From contig NZ_BDBE01000027.1 of the NCBI RefSeq assembly GCF_001612825.1, positions 62,001 to 126,000 on the forward strand: a stretch of 64,000 bases of DNA, read 5' to 3'. Below are positions 1 through 8,534 of this stretch, in pieces. The notes beneath the pieces were generated by a model. The model had not been told where the DNA came from. It saw nothing but the letters and a program-made list of their open reading frames with translations, and made no database searches. The stretch is from Nocardia caishijiensis NBRC 108228. Its GTDB lineage: Bacteria > Actinomycetota > Actinomycetes > Mycobacteriales > Mycobacteriaceae. The position numbers and the translations under genes are program-made. Numbering within the stretch: the first letter of the stretch is position 1; each line of letters begins with the position of its first letter.

Positions 1-593
1 ACCTGCTCGCCTTCCGGCACAACGTCACCGGGTTCCGGCTGATCATCGTCGGTATCGGGGTGAGTGCCATGCTCGCCTCGGTCAACACCTGGCTGATCAT
101 GCGGGCCGATCTCGACGCGGCGATGTCGGCGGCGGCGTGGGGCGCGGGATCGCTCAACGGGCTGTCGTGGGCCCAGGTCACACCGACCATGATCGTCCTC
201 GCGGTCCTGGCGCTGGCGCTGATCCCGGCCGCGCCGCGCCTGCGGATCCTCGAACTCGGTGACGACACCGCCCGCGCGCTCGGTCTCGACGCGAGCAGGG
301 CCACCGGCTGGCTGATCGCGCTCAGCGTCGGATTCACCTCGCTGGCAACGGCTGTCGCCGGGCCCATCGCCTTCGTCGCCCTGGCGGCACCGCATCTGGC
401 GCGCAAGCTCACCCGCACACCGTCGATCGCCCTGGCCCCGGCCGCGGTGATGGGCGCGACCCTGCTGGTGACCTGTGACTGGATCGCCCAGCACGCCTTC
501 GCCCCGACCACCATCCCGGTCGGCATCGTCACCGGCTCGATCGGCGGCCTGTACCTGGCGTATCTGCTCGTCGCCGAAGCGCGACGGAAATAG
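1..593 (+). CDS. FecCD-family iron-siderophore ABC transporter permease, C-terminal part (partial)
   Basis: The reading frame is open from the window edge (codons start at base 3) to a TAG at 591-593, so the 5' part is missing. The product is an inner-membrane permease that would move ferric siderophore from its binding protein into the cytoplasm. Visible are several hydrophobic segments, an RALGL-type loop and the family hallmark AGPIAFVALAAPHLAR, which in BtuC/FecC proteins lies at the contact with the ATPase. It ends 10 bp before the ATPase gene, so the two are cotranscribed. The substrate is inferred from the catecholate locus that follows. The family call is firm. Confidence 0.9.
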   Translation, partial: LLAFRHNVTGFRLIIVGIGVSAMLASVNTWLIMRADLDAAMSAAAWGAGSLNGLSWAQVTPTMIVLAVLALALIPAAPRLRILELGDDTARALGLDASRATGWLIALSVGFTSLATAVAGPIAFVALAAPHLARKLTRTPSIALAPAAVMGATLLVTCDWIAQHAFAPTTIPVGIVTGSIGGLYLAYLLVAEARRK

Positions 594-603
594 GGAAAGC
601 GAC

Positions 604-1416
604 ATGAACGACACTCACGCCGCGCGGTTGCGCGCCGACCAGGTCCGGCTCGGCTACAAGGGCAACACGATCAGCGAGCAGCTCTCCGTCGACATCCCGG
701 ACGGCAAGTTCACGGTGATCATCGGCCCGAACGCCTGCGGCAAGTCCACCCTGCTGCGCGCCCTGGCCCGGCTGCTCGCCCCCGAATCCGGGCAGGTCCT
801 GCTCGACGACAAGCCGGTGGGCGACTATCCGGCCAAGGAACTGGCCCGCCGGATCGGCCTGCTCCCCCAGACCTCGACCGCACCCGACGGTATCCGCGTG
901 GCGGATCTGGTCGCGCGCGGCCGCTATCCCCATCAGACGCTGCTACGGCAGTGGTCGAAGGCCGATGAGGAGGCGGTCGCGGCGGCGATGGCGGCCACCG
1001 GAGTCGCCGAGCTGTCGGCCCGTCCGGTCGACGAACTCTCGGGCGGCCAGCGACAACGGGTCTGGATCTCGATGGTGCTCGCCCAGCAGACGCCCATCAT
1101 CCTGCTCGACGAGCCGACCACCTACCTCGACATCGCCTACCAGATCCAACTGCTCGACCTGTGCCGCTCGCTCAATCGCGAGTCCGAACGCACGGTCGTC
1201 GCCGTCCTGCACGACCTCAACCAAGCCTTCCGCTACGCCGACCATCTGATCGCCATGCGCGACGGGCGGATCGTCGCCACCGGCACTCCCGCCGACATCG
1301 TCACCTCGGACCTGGTCCACGAGGTGTTCTCGCTGCGCTGCCGCATCGTCGACGACCCGGAAACCGGGACGCCACTGGTGATTCCGCTGGCCGAGAACGC
1401 CGCACCGGTGCACTGA
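604..1416 (+). CDS. Iron-siderophore ABC transporter ATP-binding protein (FecE/FepC type)
   Basis: This 270-residue ATPase powers ferric-siderophore import together with the upstream permease. It carries a Walker A box GPNACGKST at residues 41-49, an LSGGQRQR signature, the Walker B stretch IILLDEPTTYLD and a switch histidine in VLHDLNQA. Length and motifs fit the FepC/FecE group. ATG at 604 is preceded by GGGAAAG and follows the permease by 10 bp. A longer reading from 475 would run back into the permease gene and is not credible. The catecholate substrate is inferred from context. Confidence 0.93.
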   Translation: MNDTHAARLRADQVRLGYKGNTISEQLSVDIPDGKFTVIIGPNACGKSTLLRALARLLAPESGQVLLDDKPVGDYPAKELARRIGLLPQTSTAPDGIRVADLVARGRYPHQTLLRQWSKADEEAVAAAMAATGVAELSARPVDELSGGQRQRVWISMVLAQQTPIILLDEPTTYLDIAYQIQLLDLCRSLNRESERTVVAVLHDLNQAFRYADHLIAMRDGRIVATGTPADIVTSDLVHEVFSLRCRIVDDPETGTPLVIPLAENAAPVH

Positions 1417-1438
1417 AGAAATGAGGAAAACCCCGCCC

Positions 1439-2434
1439 ATGTTCACCAACCGCTCCTCGGGACGTCTCCGCGCCGCCCTCGTCGTTCCGGTGGTCGCGCT
1501 CGTCGCCGCGCTCGCCGGGTGCGGTGACTCGTCCTCCGAGACCGTCGACGCCGGACCGCGCGAGGTGCCCTCGGCGAAGGGTCCCGTCAAGGTGCCCGCC
1601 GACCCGCAACGCATCGTCGTGCTCAACGGCAACCTGGCCGGATACCTCTACGATCTCGAGGCGCCCGTCGTCGCGGCGGACCCGCGCCTGCTCGGTGTGC
1701 CGACCAAGCCGGGCGAGTTCCCGACCGGCTGGGCCGAGGACGCGAAAGCCCAGGGCACACAGGCTGTTCCGTCGGGCGACAACATCAACCTCGAGTTCAT
1801 CGCCGCCCAGCGTCCCGACCTCATCATCGGCGGCGGTCAGGGTTACCCCGGCCAGCAGTCGGTGAACGCCTACGACCAGCTCAGCGCGATCGCCCCGACG
1901 GTGCTGCTGCCGACCGAGACCACCAACTGGCAGGACCAGCTGCGCTTCATCGCCGCGACGGTCGACAAGCCAGCCAATGTCGACACCCTGATCGCCAACT
2001 ACCAGGCAAAACTCACCGAGGCCAAGAGCAAGATCAAGCCCCCCGCCGGCGCGACCGCGGTCTTCCAGTCGATCAAGAGCCAGAAGCCGACCGTCTTCGT
2101 GCCGACCGCCGCGCTGCCAGCGCTGCTCGGTGAGGTCGGCTTCACCCTCGACACCCAGGTGGAGGCCAAGGCCGGAAATCCCACCAAGGAGCAGAGCGCC
2201 GACTTCATCAGCTTCAGCCCGGAGTTGCTCAACACCGTGGTCGACGCGCCGGTGCTGTTCACCATCCCGCTCAGCGGTGGTCGTTCGCTCGCGGAGTTGC
2301 GCGCCGATCCGCTGTACGCCTCGCTGCCTTCGTTCCGGGAGGGCAAGGTCTTCGAGCTGCCCGCGACCAGTTCGCGCCCGGACTACCGCACCGTCATGGC
2401 GACCCTCGACCTGCTCGTGGAGCGCTTCAAGTGA
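1439..2434 (+). CDS. Siderophore-binding lipoprotein 1 (FepB/FecB-type ABC substrate-binding protein)
   Basis: This lipid-anchored protein would capture ferric siderophore outside the membrane for the permease/ATPase pair upstream. From ATG 1439 it is 331 residues: a basic N-terminus, a hydrophobic stretch and the lipobox LAGC with the lipidated Cys at position 28, then a periplasmic-binding (TroA-like) fold with VPADPQRIVVLNG and RPDLIIGGG. ATG 1439 is preferred because GAGG lies about 12 bases ahead; ATG 1421 gives six more residues. It overlaps the exporter gene by 4 bp. A close paralogue ends the cluster at 18041-19039. Confidence 0.9.
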   Translation: MFTNRSSGRLRAALVVPVVALVAALAGCGDSSSETVDAGPREVPSAKGPVKVPADPQRIVVLNGNLAGYLYDLEAPVVAADPRLLGVPTKPGEFPTGWAEDAKAQGTQAVPSGDNINLEFIAAQRPDLIIGGGQGYPGQQSVNAYDQLSAIAPTVLLPTETTNWQDQLRFIAATVDKPANVDTLIANYQAKLTEAKSKIKPPAGATAVFQSIKSQKPTVFVPTAALPALLGEVGFTLDTQVEAKAGNPTKEQSADFISFSPELLNTVVDAPVLFTIPLSGGRSLAELRADPLYASLPSFREGKVFELPATSSRPDYRTVMATLDLLVERFK

Positions 2435-3651
2435 CCTCGGGACTGCTCATCGACCTCAGCCCGCTGCGGGCCTCACGCCCCTTCCGGTGCGCGTTCGCGG
2501 CGCGGCTGGTCTCGGTGCTCGGCATCGGACTGCTCATGGTCGCGTTGCCGTTGCAGATCTATCAGCTGACCGGGTCGAGTGTGCAGGTGGCCGGGGTCGC
2601 AACCACCACCGCCGTCGCCCTGTTCGCGGGCGGTCTCGCGGGCGGTGTGGTCGCCGACCGGTACGACCGCCGCACGGTGATCCAGTGGTCGCGCAGTGCG
2701 GCGGGCATCGGGTTCCTGCTGCTCGGGGTGAACGCCGTGCTGCCGGACCCGTTCCTGTCGGTGATCTACCTCGCCGCCGTCATCGACGGCCTCGCGGGCG
2801 GGGTGAGCGGTTCGGCGCTGATGGCCATGGTCCCGGTGCTCGTCGGTCGTGAGAAGGTGGCCGCCGCCGGTGCGCTGGTCTCGTTGACCACCGACCTCGG
2901 CACGATGATCACCCCTGCCGTCGCCGGTCTGCTCGTCGCGAAAACCGGTGTGGCCACGGCGTATTTCCTCTGCGCCCTCGCCACCACCGCGACTGTCGGC
3001 CTCATCACCGCGATCGGCCCGTCGCCGCCACCGCAACGCGACCTGGAGAACCCGGTGCGTGAACTGGTGGCCGGAATCTCGTTCGCGGTGCGCCACGAGT
3101 CCATCCGACTCATCCTGCTCACCGGGCTGATCGGGATGCTCGTGAGCGGCCCGCTGGTGCTGTTGCCCGCCTTCGCCGATGTCGAACTCGACGCGGGCGC
3201 GGGCACGCTCGGCCTGCTCTACGCGGCGCCCGGCGCCGGTGCGGTGCTCGGCACCCTGACCAGCGGCTGGATGAGTCGCGCGCACACCGGCCGGGCGCTG
3301 CTGCTCTCGCTGGCGCTCATGCCGATCGGGGTGATCGCGGCCGGACTGTGGTCGCACGCGGCGCTGGTGTTCCTCGGTCTCGCCGGGTTCGGCCTGGCCA
3401 GAGCCGTGAACATGGTGCTGCGCTACACGCTGTTGCAGCAGGCCGCGCCCGATCACATGCGTGGCCGGATGTCGGGACTGTTGATGGTGCAGTCGGTCGC
3501 CGGTACCGCCGTGGGCTCCATGGTCGCGGGCGTGGTCGGCCAGATGTTCGCTCCCGGACGCGCGCTCGTGCTCTACGGCGTCGCGGTCCTCGTCCTCACC
3601 GGCCTGATGGCGCTGATCGCCGGGCCGCTGCACAGAAAGGAACCATCGTGA
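2431..3651 (+). CDS. MFS transporter, probable catecholate siderophore exporter (EntS-like)
   Basis: This 406-residue integral membrane protein has about 12 hydrophobic segments. An MFS loop-2/3-type motif (GGVVADRYDRRTV) lies near residue 70. EntS-type MFS proteins export newly made enterobactin, and the position here, between the binding protein and the siderophore-interacting protein, fits that role. GTG 2431 overlaps the previous stop as GTGA, and its own stop overlaps the next GTG in the same way, so translation is probably coupled across three genes. The transported molecule is inferred from the biosynthetic genes downstream. Confidence 0.85.
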   Translation: MTSGLLIDLSPLRASRPFRCAFAARLVSVLGIGLLMVALPLQIYQLTGSSVQVAGVATTTAVALFAGGLAGGVVADRYDRRTVIQWSRSAAGIGFLLLGVNAVLPDPFLSVIYLAAVIDGLAGGVSGSALMAMVPVLVGREKVAAAGALVSLTTDLGTMITPAVAGLLVAKTGVATAYFLCALATTATVGLITAIGPSPPPQRDLENPVRELVAGISFAVRHESIRLILLTGLIGMLVSGPLVLLPAFADVELDAGAGTLGLLYAAPGAGAVLGTLTSGWMSRAHTGRALLLSLALMPIGVIAAGLWSHAALVFLGLAGFGLARAVNMVLRYTLLQQAAPDHMRGRMSGLLMVQSVAGTAVGSMVAGVVGQMFAPGRALVLYGVAVLVLTGLMALIAGPLHRKEPS

Positions 3652-4487
3652 AAGATCGCAGTGCCTACGCCGACAACATCGCCGAGGTGCTCGCCGGTGA
3701 CCACTACGCCAAGGTGCCGTACCCGATCGGGCTGCGGGAAGTGGAGGTGCTGCGGGTCGTGCCCGTCGGTGCGGCGCTGCTGCGCATCACCTTCGGCGGC
3801 CCGGACATCGCCGAGTTCCACAGCTACGTACCGGACGAGCATGTGCGCCTGATCTTTCCGGGCGAGGACGGCGTACTCCGGCTGCCGAAGCTCGACGGCA
3901 CGATGCTCGAATGGGGCAACCCGCGACCGATCTCCCGTGAGTACACCGTGCGGCGGCACAGCGCCGAGGACGGCGAACTCGACATCGATTTCGTGGTCCA
4001 CCCCGGCGGTCTCGCCTCGGACTGGGCCACCACGGTCACGCCGGGCACCAAGGTTTACATCGCCGGTCCGCCCGGTGGCGTCGTCATCCCCGATACCTAC
4101 GACGACTACCTGCTCGCCGGGGACATCACCGCGCTGCCCGCCATCGCCCGCTGGCTCGAGCGTATGCCCCGCGACACCACCGGCTGGGCCTTCATCGAGG
4201 TCGCCGGACCCGGCGAGGAGATCCCCCTCGACCCGCCGACGGGCGTGACCGTGCGCTGGCTGCACCGCGGCGACCTCGCGCCGGGCACGAGCGACGTCCT
4301 CGAACAGGCCGTGCGCGAGGTGAAAGTCCCGGCCGGACACCGGGTCTTCGCCTGGGTCGCCGGTGAAGCCGGGTGCCTGCGCGGCGTCCGCAAGATCATC
4401 CGTGGCGACCTGGGGATCGGTCCCGAGGACTCGCTCATCGCCGGTTACTGGAAGCGCGGCGTCGCCGACTTCGATCGAGAGGAATGA
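3648..4487 (+). CDS. Siderophore-interacting protein, FAD-dependent ferric-siderophore reductase (ViuB/SIP type)
   Basis: This 279-residue cytoplasmic flavoprotein would reduce the imported ferric-catecholate so that Fe(II) is released. Recognisable are the FAD-binding SREYTVRR motif, the NAD(P)H-side GDITALPAIARWLERMP and the C-terminal GYWKRG typical of the SIP family. GTG 3648 overlaps the exporter stop as GTGA. The frame is open far upstream inside the exporter gene, but that part is a shadow. Its place next to uptake and export genes fits iron release rather than biosynthesis. Confidence 0.9.
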   Translation: MKDRSAYADNIAEVLAGDHYAKVPYPIGLREVEVLRVVPVGAALLRITFGGPDIAEFHSYVPDEHVRLIFPGEDGVLRLPKLDGTMLEWGNPRPISREYTVRRHSAEDGELDIDFVVHPGGLASDWATTVTPGTKVYIAGPPGGVVIPDTYDDYLLAGDITALPAIARWLERMPRDTTGWAFIEVAGPGEEIPLDPPTGVTVRWLHRGDLAPGTSDVLEQAVREVKVPAGHRVFAWVAGEAGCLRGVRKIIRGDLGIGPEDSLIAGYWKRGVADFDREE

Positions 4488-4489
4488 CC

Positions 4490-4705
4490 ATGACCGACGA
4501 ACAGGTGATCGCCGATGTGGCCACCGTACTGGGAGTCGAGGCGAGCGAGCTGAGCGCCGAGACCGATCTGCTCGACGCCGGACTCGATTCGGTGCGCATC
4601 ATGTCGCTGGTGGAGAAATGGCGGTCGGCTGGACATGCGGATATCGACTTCCCCACGCTCGCGGGTGAAACCGTCCTCGGGTCCTGGATCGAACTGCTGG
4701 CCTGA
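4490..4705 (+). CDS. Stand-alone aryl carrier protein (phosphopantetheine carrier, C-terminal EntB equivalent)
   Basis: This free carrier domain of 71 residues would hold DHB as a thioester on phosphopantetheine for the NRPS. The attachment site is Ser34 in LDAGLDSVRIM, which matches aryl carrier domains (GLDSVR) better than ordinary peptidyl carriers (GGHS/GGDS). ATG 4490 has GAGAGG 7 bases upstream; ATG 4484 is too close to that site. The gene follows the siderophore-interacting protein by 2 bp. In E. coli this domain is fused to isochorismatase in EntB. Here the isochorismatase at 8535-9191 lacks it, so the two halves are separate genes. Confidence 0.87.
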   Translation: MTDEQVIADVATVLGVEASELSAETDLLDAGLDSVRIMSLVEKWRSAGHADIDFPTLAGETVLGSWIELLA

Positions 4706-4710
4706 GCCTC

Positions 4711-4739
4711 GGGGGTGGCGCGCACCGTGCGCCACCCCC
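4711..4739. terminator. Hairpin terminator between convergent carrier and entE genes
   Basis: An 11-bp perfect GC-rich stem (4711-4721 with 4729-4739) around a short loop lies in the 40-bp gap between the carrier-protein stop and the entE stop. It can serve both strands. There is no T-run, as is common in actinobacteria. Confidence 0.75.
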
Positions 4740-4745
4740 GGCGGA

Positions 4746-6392
4746 TCAGTTGCCGTGCGCGCCCTCGGCGAGCAGGTGCCGCAGCTCCTTGCGGCTGGTC
4801 TTGCCGACGCCGGTCTCGGGGAACTGTTCGATCACCACCACGGCGTCGGGCATCTTCCACGCCGCGACACCGCGCTCGCGCACGAACTTGCGCACCGAGG
4901 TCAACGTCGGCCGCTGCTCGGGGTCGACGGGCTGGACGAAGGCGCAGATCCGTTGTCCGAGAACGGGGTCGGGCGTGCCGACGATCACCGCGTCCCGGAT
5001 GGCTGGATGCTCGAGCAGGTGCGCCTCGAGCTCCTCGGCGGAGACCTTCTCGCCGCCACGGTTCACCCAGTCGCCCGCGCGACCGGCGACCACCAGGTTC
5101 CCGTCGGGGCGGATCGACACGATGTCGCCCGTGCGGTACCAGCCGTCAGCGGTGAAGCTGCGGGCGTCGGCCTCGGGGTTGTCGTAGTAGCCGCGAATCG
5201 TGTACGGGCCCTGGGTGATCAGGTTGCCCTGCGCGCCCGGCGCCACCTCGACGCCGTTGTCGTCGACGACCGCGAGCTGGTCGAACTCCGACATCGGTCG
5301 CCCCTGGGTGCTCACCACCACGTCGATCGGGTCGTCGAGGCGGGTGTAGCAGACCAGCCCCTCGGCCATCCCGAACACCTGCTGCAGGGTGACGCCGAGC
5401 GCGGGCCCGATTCGGCGGGCCAGCTCGTCCTGACAGCGCGCCCCGCCGACCTGCACCACCCGCAGACTCGAAAGATCCGGTGTGTCACCGGCTTCGGCCC
5501 GCTCGGTCCACAGCCGGGCCAGGGGCGGCACGAGACCGGTGATGGTGACACCGAATCGCTCGATCAGCGGGAATGCCGTCGCGGGCGTGGGATCGGGGGT
5601 CATGGCGACCGCGCCGCCCGCCCACAGCGCGCCGAGGATGCCCGGCGAACTCATCGGGAAGTTGTGGGCGACGGGCAGGGTCGCGAGATAGACCGTGTCG
5701 CTGTCGAGTTCGCAGATCTCGGCGCTGCGGCGCACGCTGTAGAGGTAGTCGTCGTGGGTGCGGGCGATGAGCTTCGGGATACCGGTGCTGCCACCGGAGA
5801 GCTGCAGAAACGCCACGTCACCGGCCGATGGCCCCGGCAATTCCACCGGCTCGTCCCGGAATTCGGCGATGTCGTCGGCGCCCTCGGGCGCATCCTGCCC
5901 CTCGTCGAGGACGAGCAGCACGTGCCGCAGGCTCGGCACCCGCGCCCGCACCGTATCCGCGAGCGCCGCGTAGTCGAAGCGCTGATGGGTGCCGCAGGTG
6001 ATGACGGCCGTCGCCGCGGCGGCCTCGGCGATCGGCACCAGCTCGCCGGTGCGGTGCGCGGGCAGGCAGAACACCGGCAGCGCACCCAGTTCGAACAACG
6101 CGAAGATCACCTCGACGAATTCGGCGCGGTTGGGCAGTTGCACCAGCACTCGATCACCCGGCGCGATGCCGAGTCGGGCCAAGCCGGTGGCGAGCGATCG
6201 AGCGCGTCGGTGGAGTTCGGCGTAGGTCCAGCTGCCGCCGGAGTCGAGGACGGCGATCCGGTCCGGTGCGGCGGCGGCACGCGCGGCCAGGACGTCGCCG
6301 AAAGTCTCACCGGCCCAGAGGTTCTGAGCGCGATACTCGGCGGCGAGTTCGGCGGGCCACGGGGTGAAGCCGGGGAGGGCGGGTTCGGTCAA
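4746..6392 (-). CDS. entE: 2,3-dihydroxybenzoate-AMP ligase (EntE/DhbE type)
   Basis: This enzyme adenylates DHB with ATP and transfers it to the aryl carrier protein. It is an ANL-family protein with the phosphate loop LSGGSTGIPK, the AHNFPMSSPG segment characteristic of aryl-acid ligases, GWYRTGD, and a GGEKVSAEELE hinge with a C-terminal GKTSRKEL lysine. TTG 6392 has GAGG 8 bases upstream and begins close to the family's usual N-terminus; a TTG at 6458 would add 22 residues with no good ribosome site. It is the only minus-strand gene in the locus and is read away from the iron box at 6470-6488. Confidence 0.92.
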   Translation of the reverse strand: MTEPALPGFTPWPAELAAEYRAQNLWAGETFGDVLAARAAAAPDRIAVLDSGGSWTYAELHRRARSLATGLARLGIAPGDRVLVQLPNRAEFVEVIFALFELGALPVFCLPAHRTGELVPIAEAAAATAVITCGTHQRFDYAALADTVRARVPSLRHVLLVLDEGQDAPEGADDIAEFRDEPVELPGPSAGDVAFLQLSGGSTGIPKLIARTHDDYLYSVRRSAEICELDSDTVYLATLPVAHNFPMSSPGILGALWAGGAVAMTPDPTPATAFPLIERFGVTITGLVPPLARLWTERAEAGDTPDLSSLRVVQVGGARCQDELARRIGPALGVTLQQVFGMAEGLVCYTRLDDPIDVVVSTQGRPMSEFDQLAVVDDNGVEVAPGAQGNLITQGPYTIRGYYDNPEADARSFTADGWYRTGDIVSIRPDGNLVVAGRAGDWVNRGGEKVSAEELEAHLLEHPAIRDAVIVGTPDPVLGQRICAFVQPVDPEQRPTLTSVRKFVRERGVAAWKMPDAVVVIEQFPETGVGKTSRKELRHLLAEGAHGN

Positions 6393-6469
6393 GTCGAGCA
6401 CCTCTTTCGAGCAGGCAGTTCGGTGTTTCGGCCGGAAGTTGTGAGGGAAGCTAACCAAATTACTGAATA

Positions 6470-6488
6470 TCAGGTTAGGCTAACCTCA
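6470..6488. promoter_or_regulatory. IdeR/DtxR iron box controlling both entE and entA
   Basis: The site TCAGGTTAGGCTAACCTCA matches the mycobacterial IdeR consensus TTAGGTTAGGCTAACCTAA at 17 of 19 positions (my count). It lies between divergent entE and entA. TAGGCT at 6476-6481 lies 6 bases before the entA ATG, and the reverse strand gives TAGCCT, so the box covers a plausible -10 element in each direction. Iron-loaded IdeR would block both. A degenerate second copy (12 of 19) may lie at 6441-6459. Confidence 0.88.
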
Positions 6489-7363
6489 TGTTGAATGGGG
6501 ATTCTCGCGGCCGAATCGTCGTCGTCACCGGCGCGGCCGGGGGCATCGGCGCCGCGATCGCGCAGCGGTTCGCCGCCGAGGAGCGGGTCGTCTCGCTGTG
6601 GGATCTCGATCCGGCGGTGCACGAGACCGCGGCGGCGATCCGATCATCCGCCGCTGGCGCGGAGTCTGCCGATGCCGCCACCGCGGGCGGCACACCGCAA
6701 GCCGGAAGTACTGCGACAGCGACATTCTCCGGCGCGGACGTGCACGGCGTCACCGTCGACCTCACCGATGCCGCTGCCGTACGGACGGCATTCGACCGGC
6801 TCACTGCCGAATACGGCGCCGTCGAGGTACTCGTGCACGCGGCGGGCGTGATGGTCGGTGGCACCGCCCTCGAGCTCGCCCCGGCGGACTGGACACGCTG
6901 CCTCACCGTGAACGCCACCGCGACCGTGCTCGTCACCCAGCGTGCCGCCACCGAGATGGTCGGCGCCGGTGGCGGGTCGATCGTTGTCGTCTCCTCCAAC
7001 GCGGCGGCCGCGCCCCGGGTGGGCATGGCCGCCTACGGCGCCGCCAAGGCCGCCGCGACCGCCTTCACCAGATCGCTCGCCCTGCAGGTCGCGCCGCTCG
7101 GCGTGCGGGTCAACCTGGTCTCCCCCGGCTCGACCGACACCGCCATGCTGCGCGACATGTTCGGCGGCGCACCGCTCGACGATGCCGCCGAAACCGCGCT
7201 GCTCGACGGCGATCCCACGGCCTACCGGCTCGGGATCCCGTTGCGCCGCATCGCCGCTCCCGACGACATCGCGTCGGCCGTCCACTTCCTGGCGTCCGAC
7301 GGCGCCCGCCACATCACCATGCACGACCTGCGGGTCGACGGTGGCGCAACGCTAGATATGTGA
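6488..7363 (+). CDS. entA: 2,3-dihydro-2,3-dihydroxybenzoate dehydrogenase (EntA/DhbA type)
   Basis: This short-chain dehydrogenase of 291 residues oxidises 2,3-dihydro-DHB to DHB using NAD. It shows the Rossmann TGAAGGIG near the N-terminus, the catalytic YGAAK (Tyr/Lys) and SPGSTDT downstream. It is somewhat longer than E. coli EntA because of a low-complexity Ala/Gly/Ser stretch around residues 55-75. ATG 6488 touches the iron box, which suggests a leaderless transcript. Its stop overlaps a GTG of the isochorismate synthase gene. Context with EntC, isochorismatase and EntE makes the assignment strong. Confidence 0.9.
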   Translation: MLNGDSRGRIVVVTGAAGGIGAAIAQRFAAEERVVSLWDLDPAVHETAAAIRSSAAGAESADAATAGGTPQAGSTATATFSGADVHGVTVDLTDAAAVRTAFDRLTAEYGAVEVLVHAAGVMVGGTALELAPADWTRCLTVNATATVLVTQRAATEMVGAGGGSIVVVSSNAAAAPRVGMAAYGAAKAAATAFTRSLALQVAPLGVRVNLVSPGSTDTAMLRDMFGGAPLDDAAETALLDGDPTAYRLGIPLRRIAAPDDIASAVHFLASDGARHITMHDLRVDGGATLDM

Positions 7364-8505
7364 CCGAGAGGATGATCCCCATCAGTACCACCAGTTCAGA
7401 ACCCGCTTTTGTCCTGTCCCGCCCGCGGCGGACCGTGTCCGCAGGCGCGGGTGGGACGGTCTTCCGCTCGGCACACGACGCGATCACCGCGCTGCGCAGC
7501 GGCCGCATCAGCCACATCGTCGGCGCGCTGCCCTTCACCCCCGGGGCACCGACGGCACTGTGGGCGCCGGATTCGGTGACGATCACCGACGCGCCACACC
7601 AACCCGCCGCCCGACCGCTCCCGCGCTTCGGCATCGACGCCGCCCTGCCCGCGCCGGAGGAGCACCGCGACCGCGTCGCCACGGCCATCGAACTGCTCGC
7701 CGATCCCGCGCACCCGGTGCGAAAGGTGGTGCTGGCCCGGGCTATTCGTGCGCGGTCGCAATCGCGTGTCCGGGCACTCGACATCTTCGACCTGATGGTC
7801 GCCTCGGATCCGATGTCCAACGGCTTCCTGGTCGACCTGTCGGCGGCCGGTGGCCGCTACGCCGGTCGGCACCTGGTCGGCTCGAGCCCCGAGATCCTGG
7901 TGCGCCGCGACGCGACCGAGGTGCTGAGTTATCCGCTGGCCGGGTCGGCCCGCCGCGTACTCGACGACGACAGCGCCGACCGCAGTGCCGCCGACACCCT
8001 GCTCGCCTCCACCAAGGATCTGGCCGAACACCGCTTCGTCACCGATCAGGTCTCGGCCGTGCTGCGCGATCGCTGCGCCGACGTGCGCACGCCCGCACCG
8101 GAACTCATGTCCACCCCGGCCATGTGGCACATCGGCACGCCGATCACCGCCACGGTGCCGCTCGCGGGTCCGTCGGCGCTCGAGCTCGCCGTCGCACTGC
8201 ACCCCACCCCGGCGGTCTGCGGCACACCCACCGCCGCCGCGGCACGGGTGATCGCCGAACTCGAGGGCGAGCGCGGGTTCTACGCGGGCGCGGTCGGCTG
8301 GTGCGACGCCGACGGCAACGGTGAGTGGATGGTGAGCATCCGGTGCGCGGAGCTCTGCGCCGAGGGCACCGATCTGCTCGCCTACGCGGGCGGCGGGATC
8401 GTCGCCGCGTCCGACCCGAGCGCCGAATTGGCCGAGACCACCGGCAAATTCCAGCGCATCCTCGCTCCGCTCGGTATCGCGGATCTGCCTGTCACCGTTG
8501 GCTGA
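7360..8505 (+). CDS. entC: Isochorismate synthase (EntC/DhbC type)
   Basis: The enzyme converts chorismate to isochorismate, the first committed step to DHB. It belongs to the chorismate-binding family: VRKVVLARAI holds the general-base Lys, followed by GSSPEILVRR, PTPAVCGTPT and GERGFYAGAVGWCD. GTG 7360 overlaps the entA stop as GTGA, like two other junctions in the locus, giving 381 residues. ATG 7372 is the alternative, but GAGAGG abuts it with no spacer. Family alternatives such as salicylate synthase are less likely because entA and isochorismatase flank it. Confidence 0.9.
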   Translation: MTERMIPISTTSSEPAFVLSRPRRTVSAGAGGTVFRSAHDAITALRSGRISHIVGALPFTPGAPTALWAPDSVTITDAPHQPAARPLPRFGIDAALPAPEEHRDRVATAIELLADPAHPVRKVVLARAIRARSQSRVRALDIFDLMVASDPMSNGFLVDLSAAGGRYAGRHLVGSSPEILVRRDATEVLSYPLAGSARRVLDDDSADRSAADTLLASTKDLAEHRFVTDQVSAVLRDRCADVRTPAPELMSTPAMWHIGTPITATVPLAGPSALELAVALHPTPAVCGTPTAAAARVIAELEGERGFYAGAVGWCDADGNGEWMVSIRCAELCAEGTDLLAYAGGGIVAASDPSAELAETTGKFQRILAPLGIADLPVTVG

Positions 8506-8534
8506 GCCGACTTCCGTCCGAACGAAAGACCGTC

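Noticed and set aside
6441..6459. Second IdeR box left of the main one
   Set aside because: Only 12 of 19 positions match and one half is essentially lost, so I mention it in the main box entry but do not call it separately.
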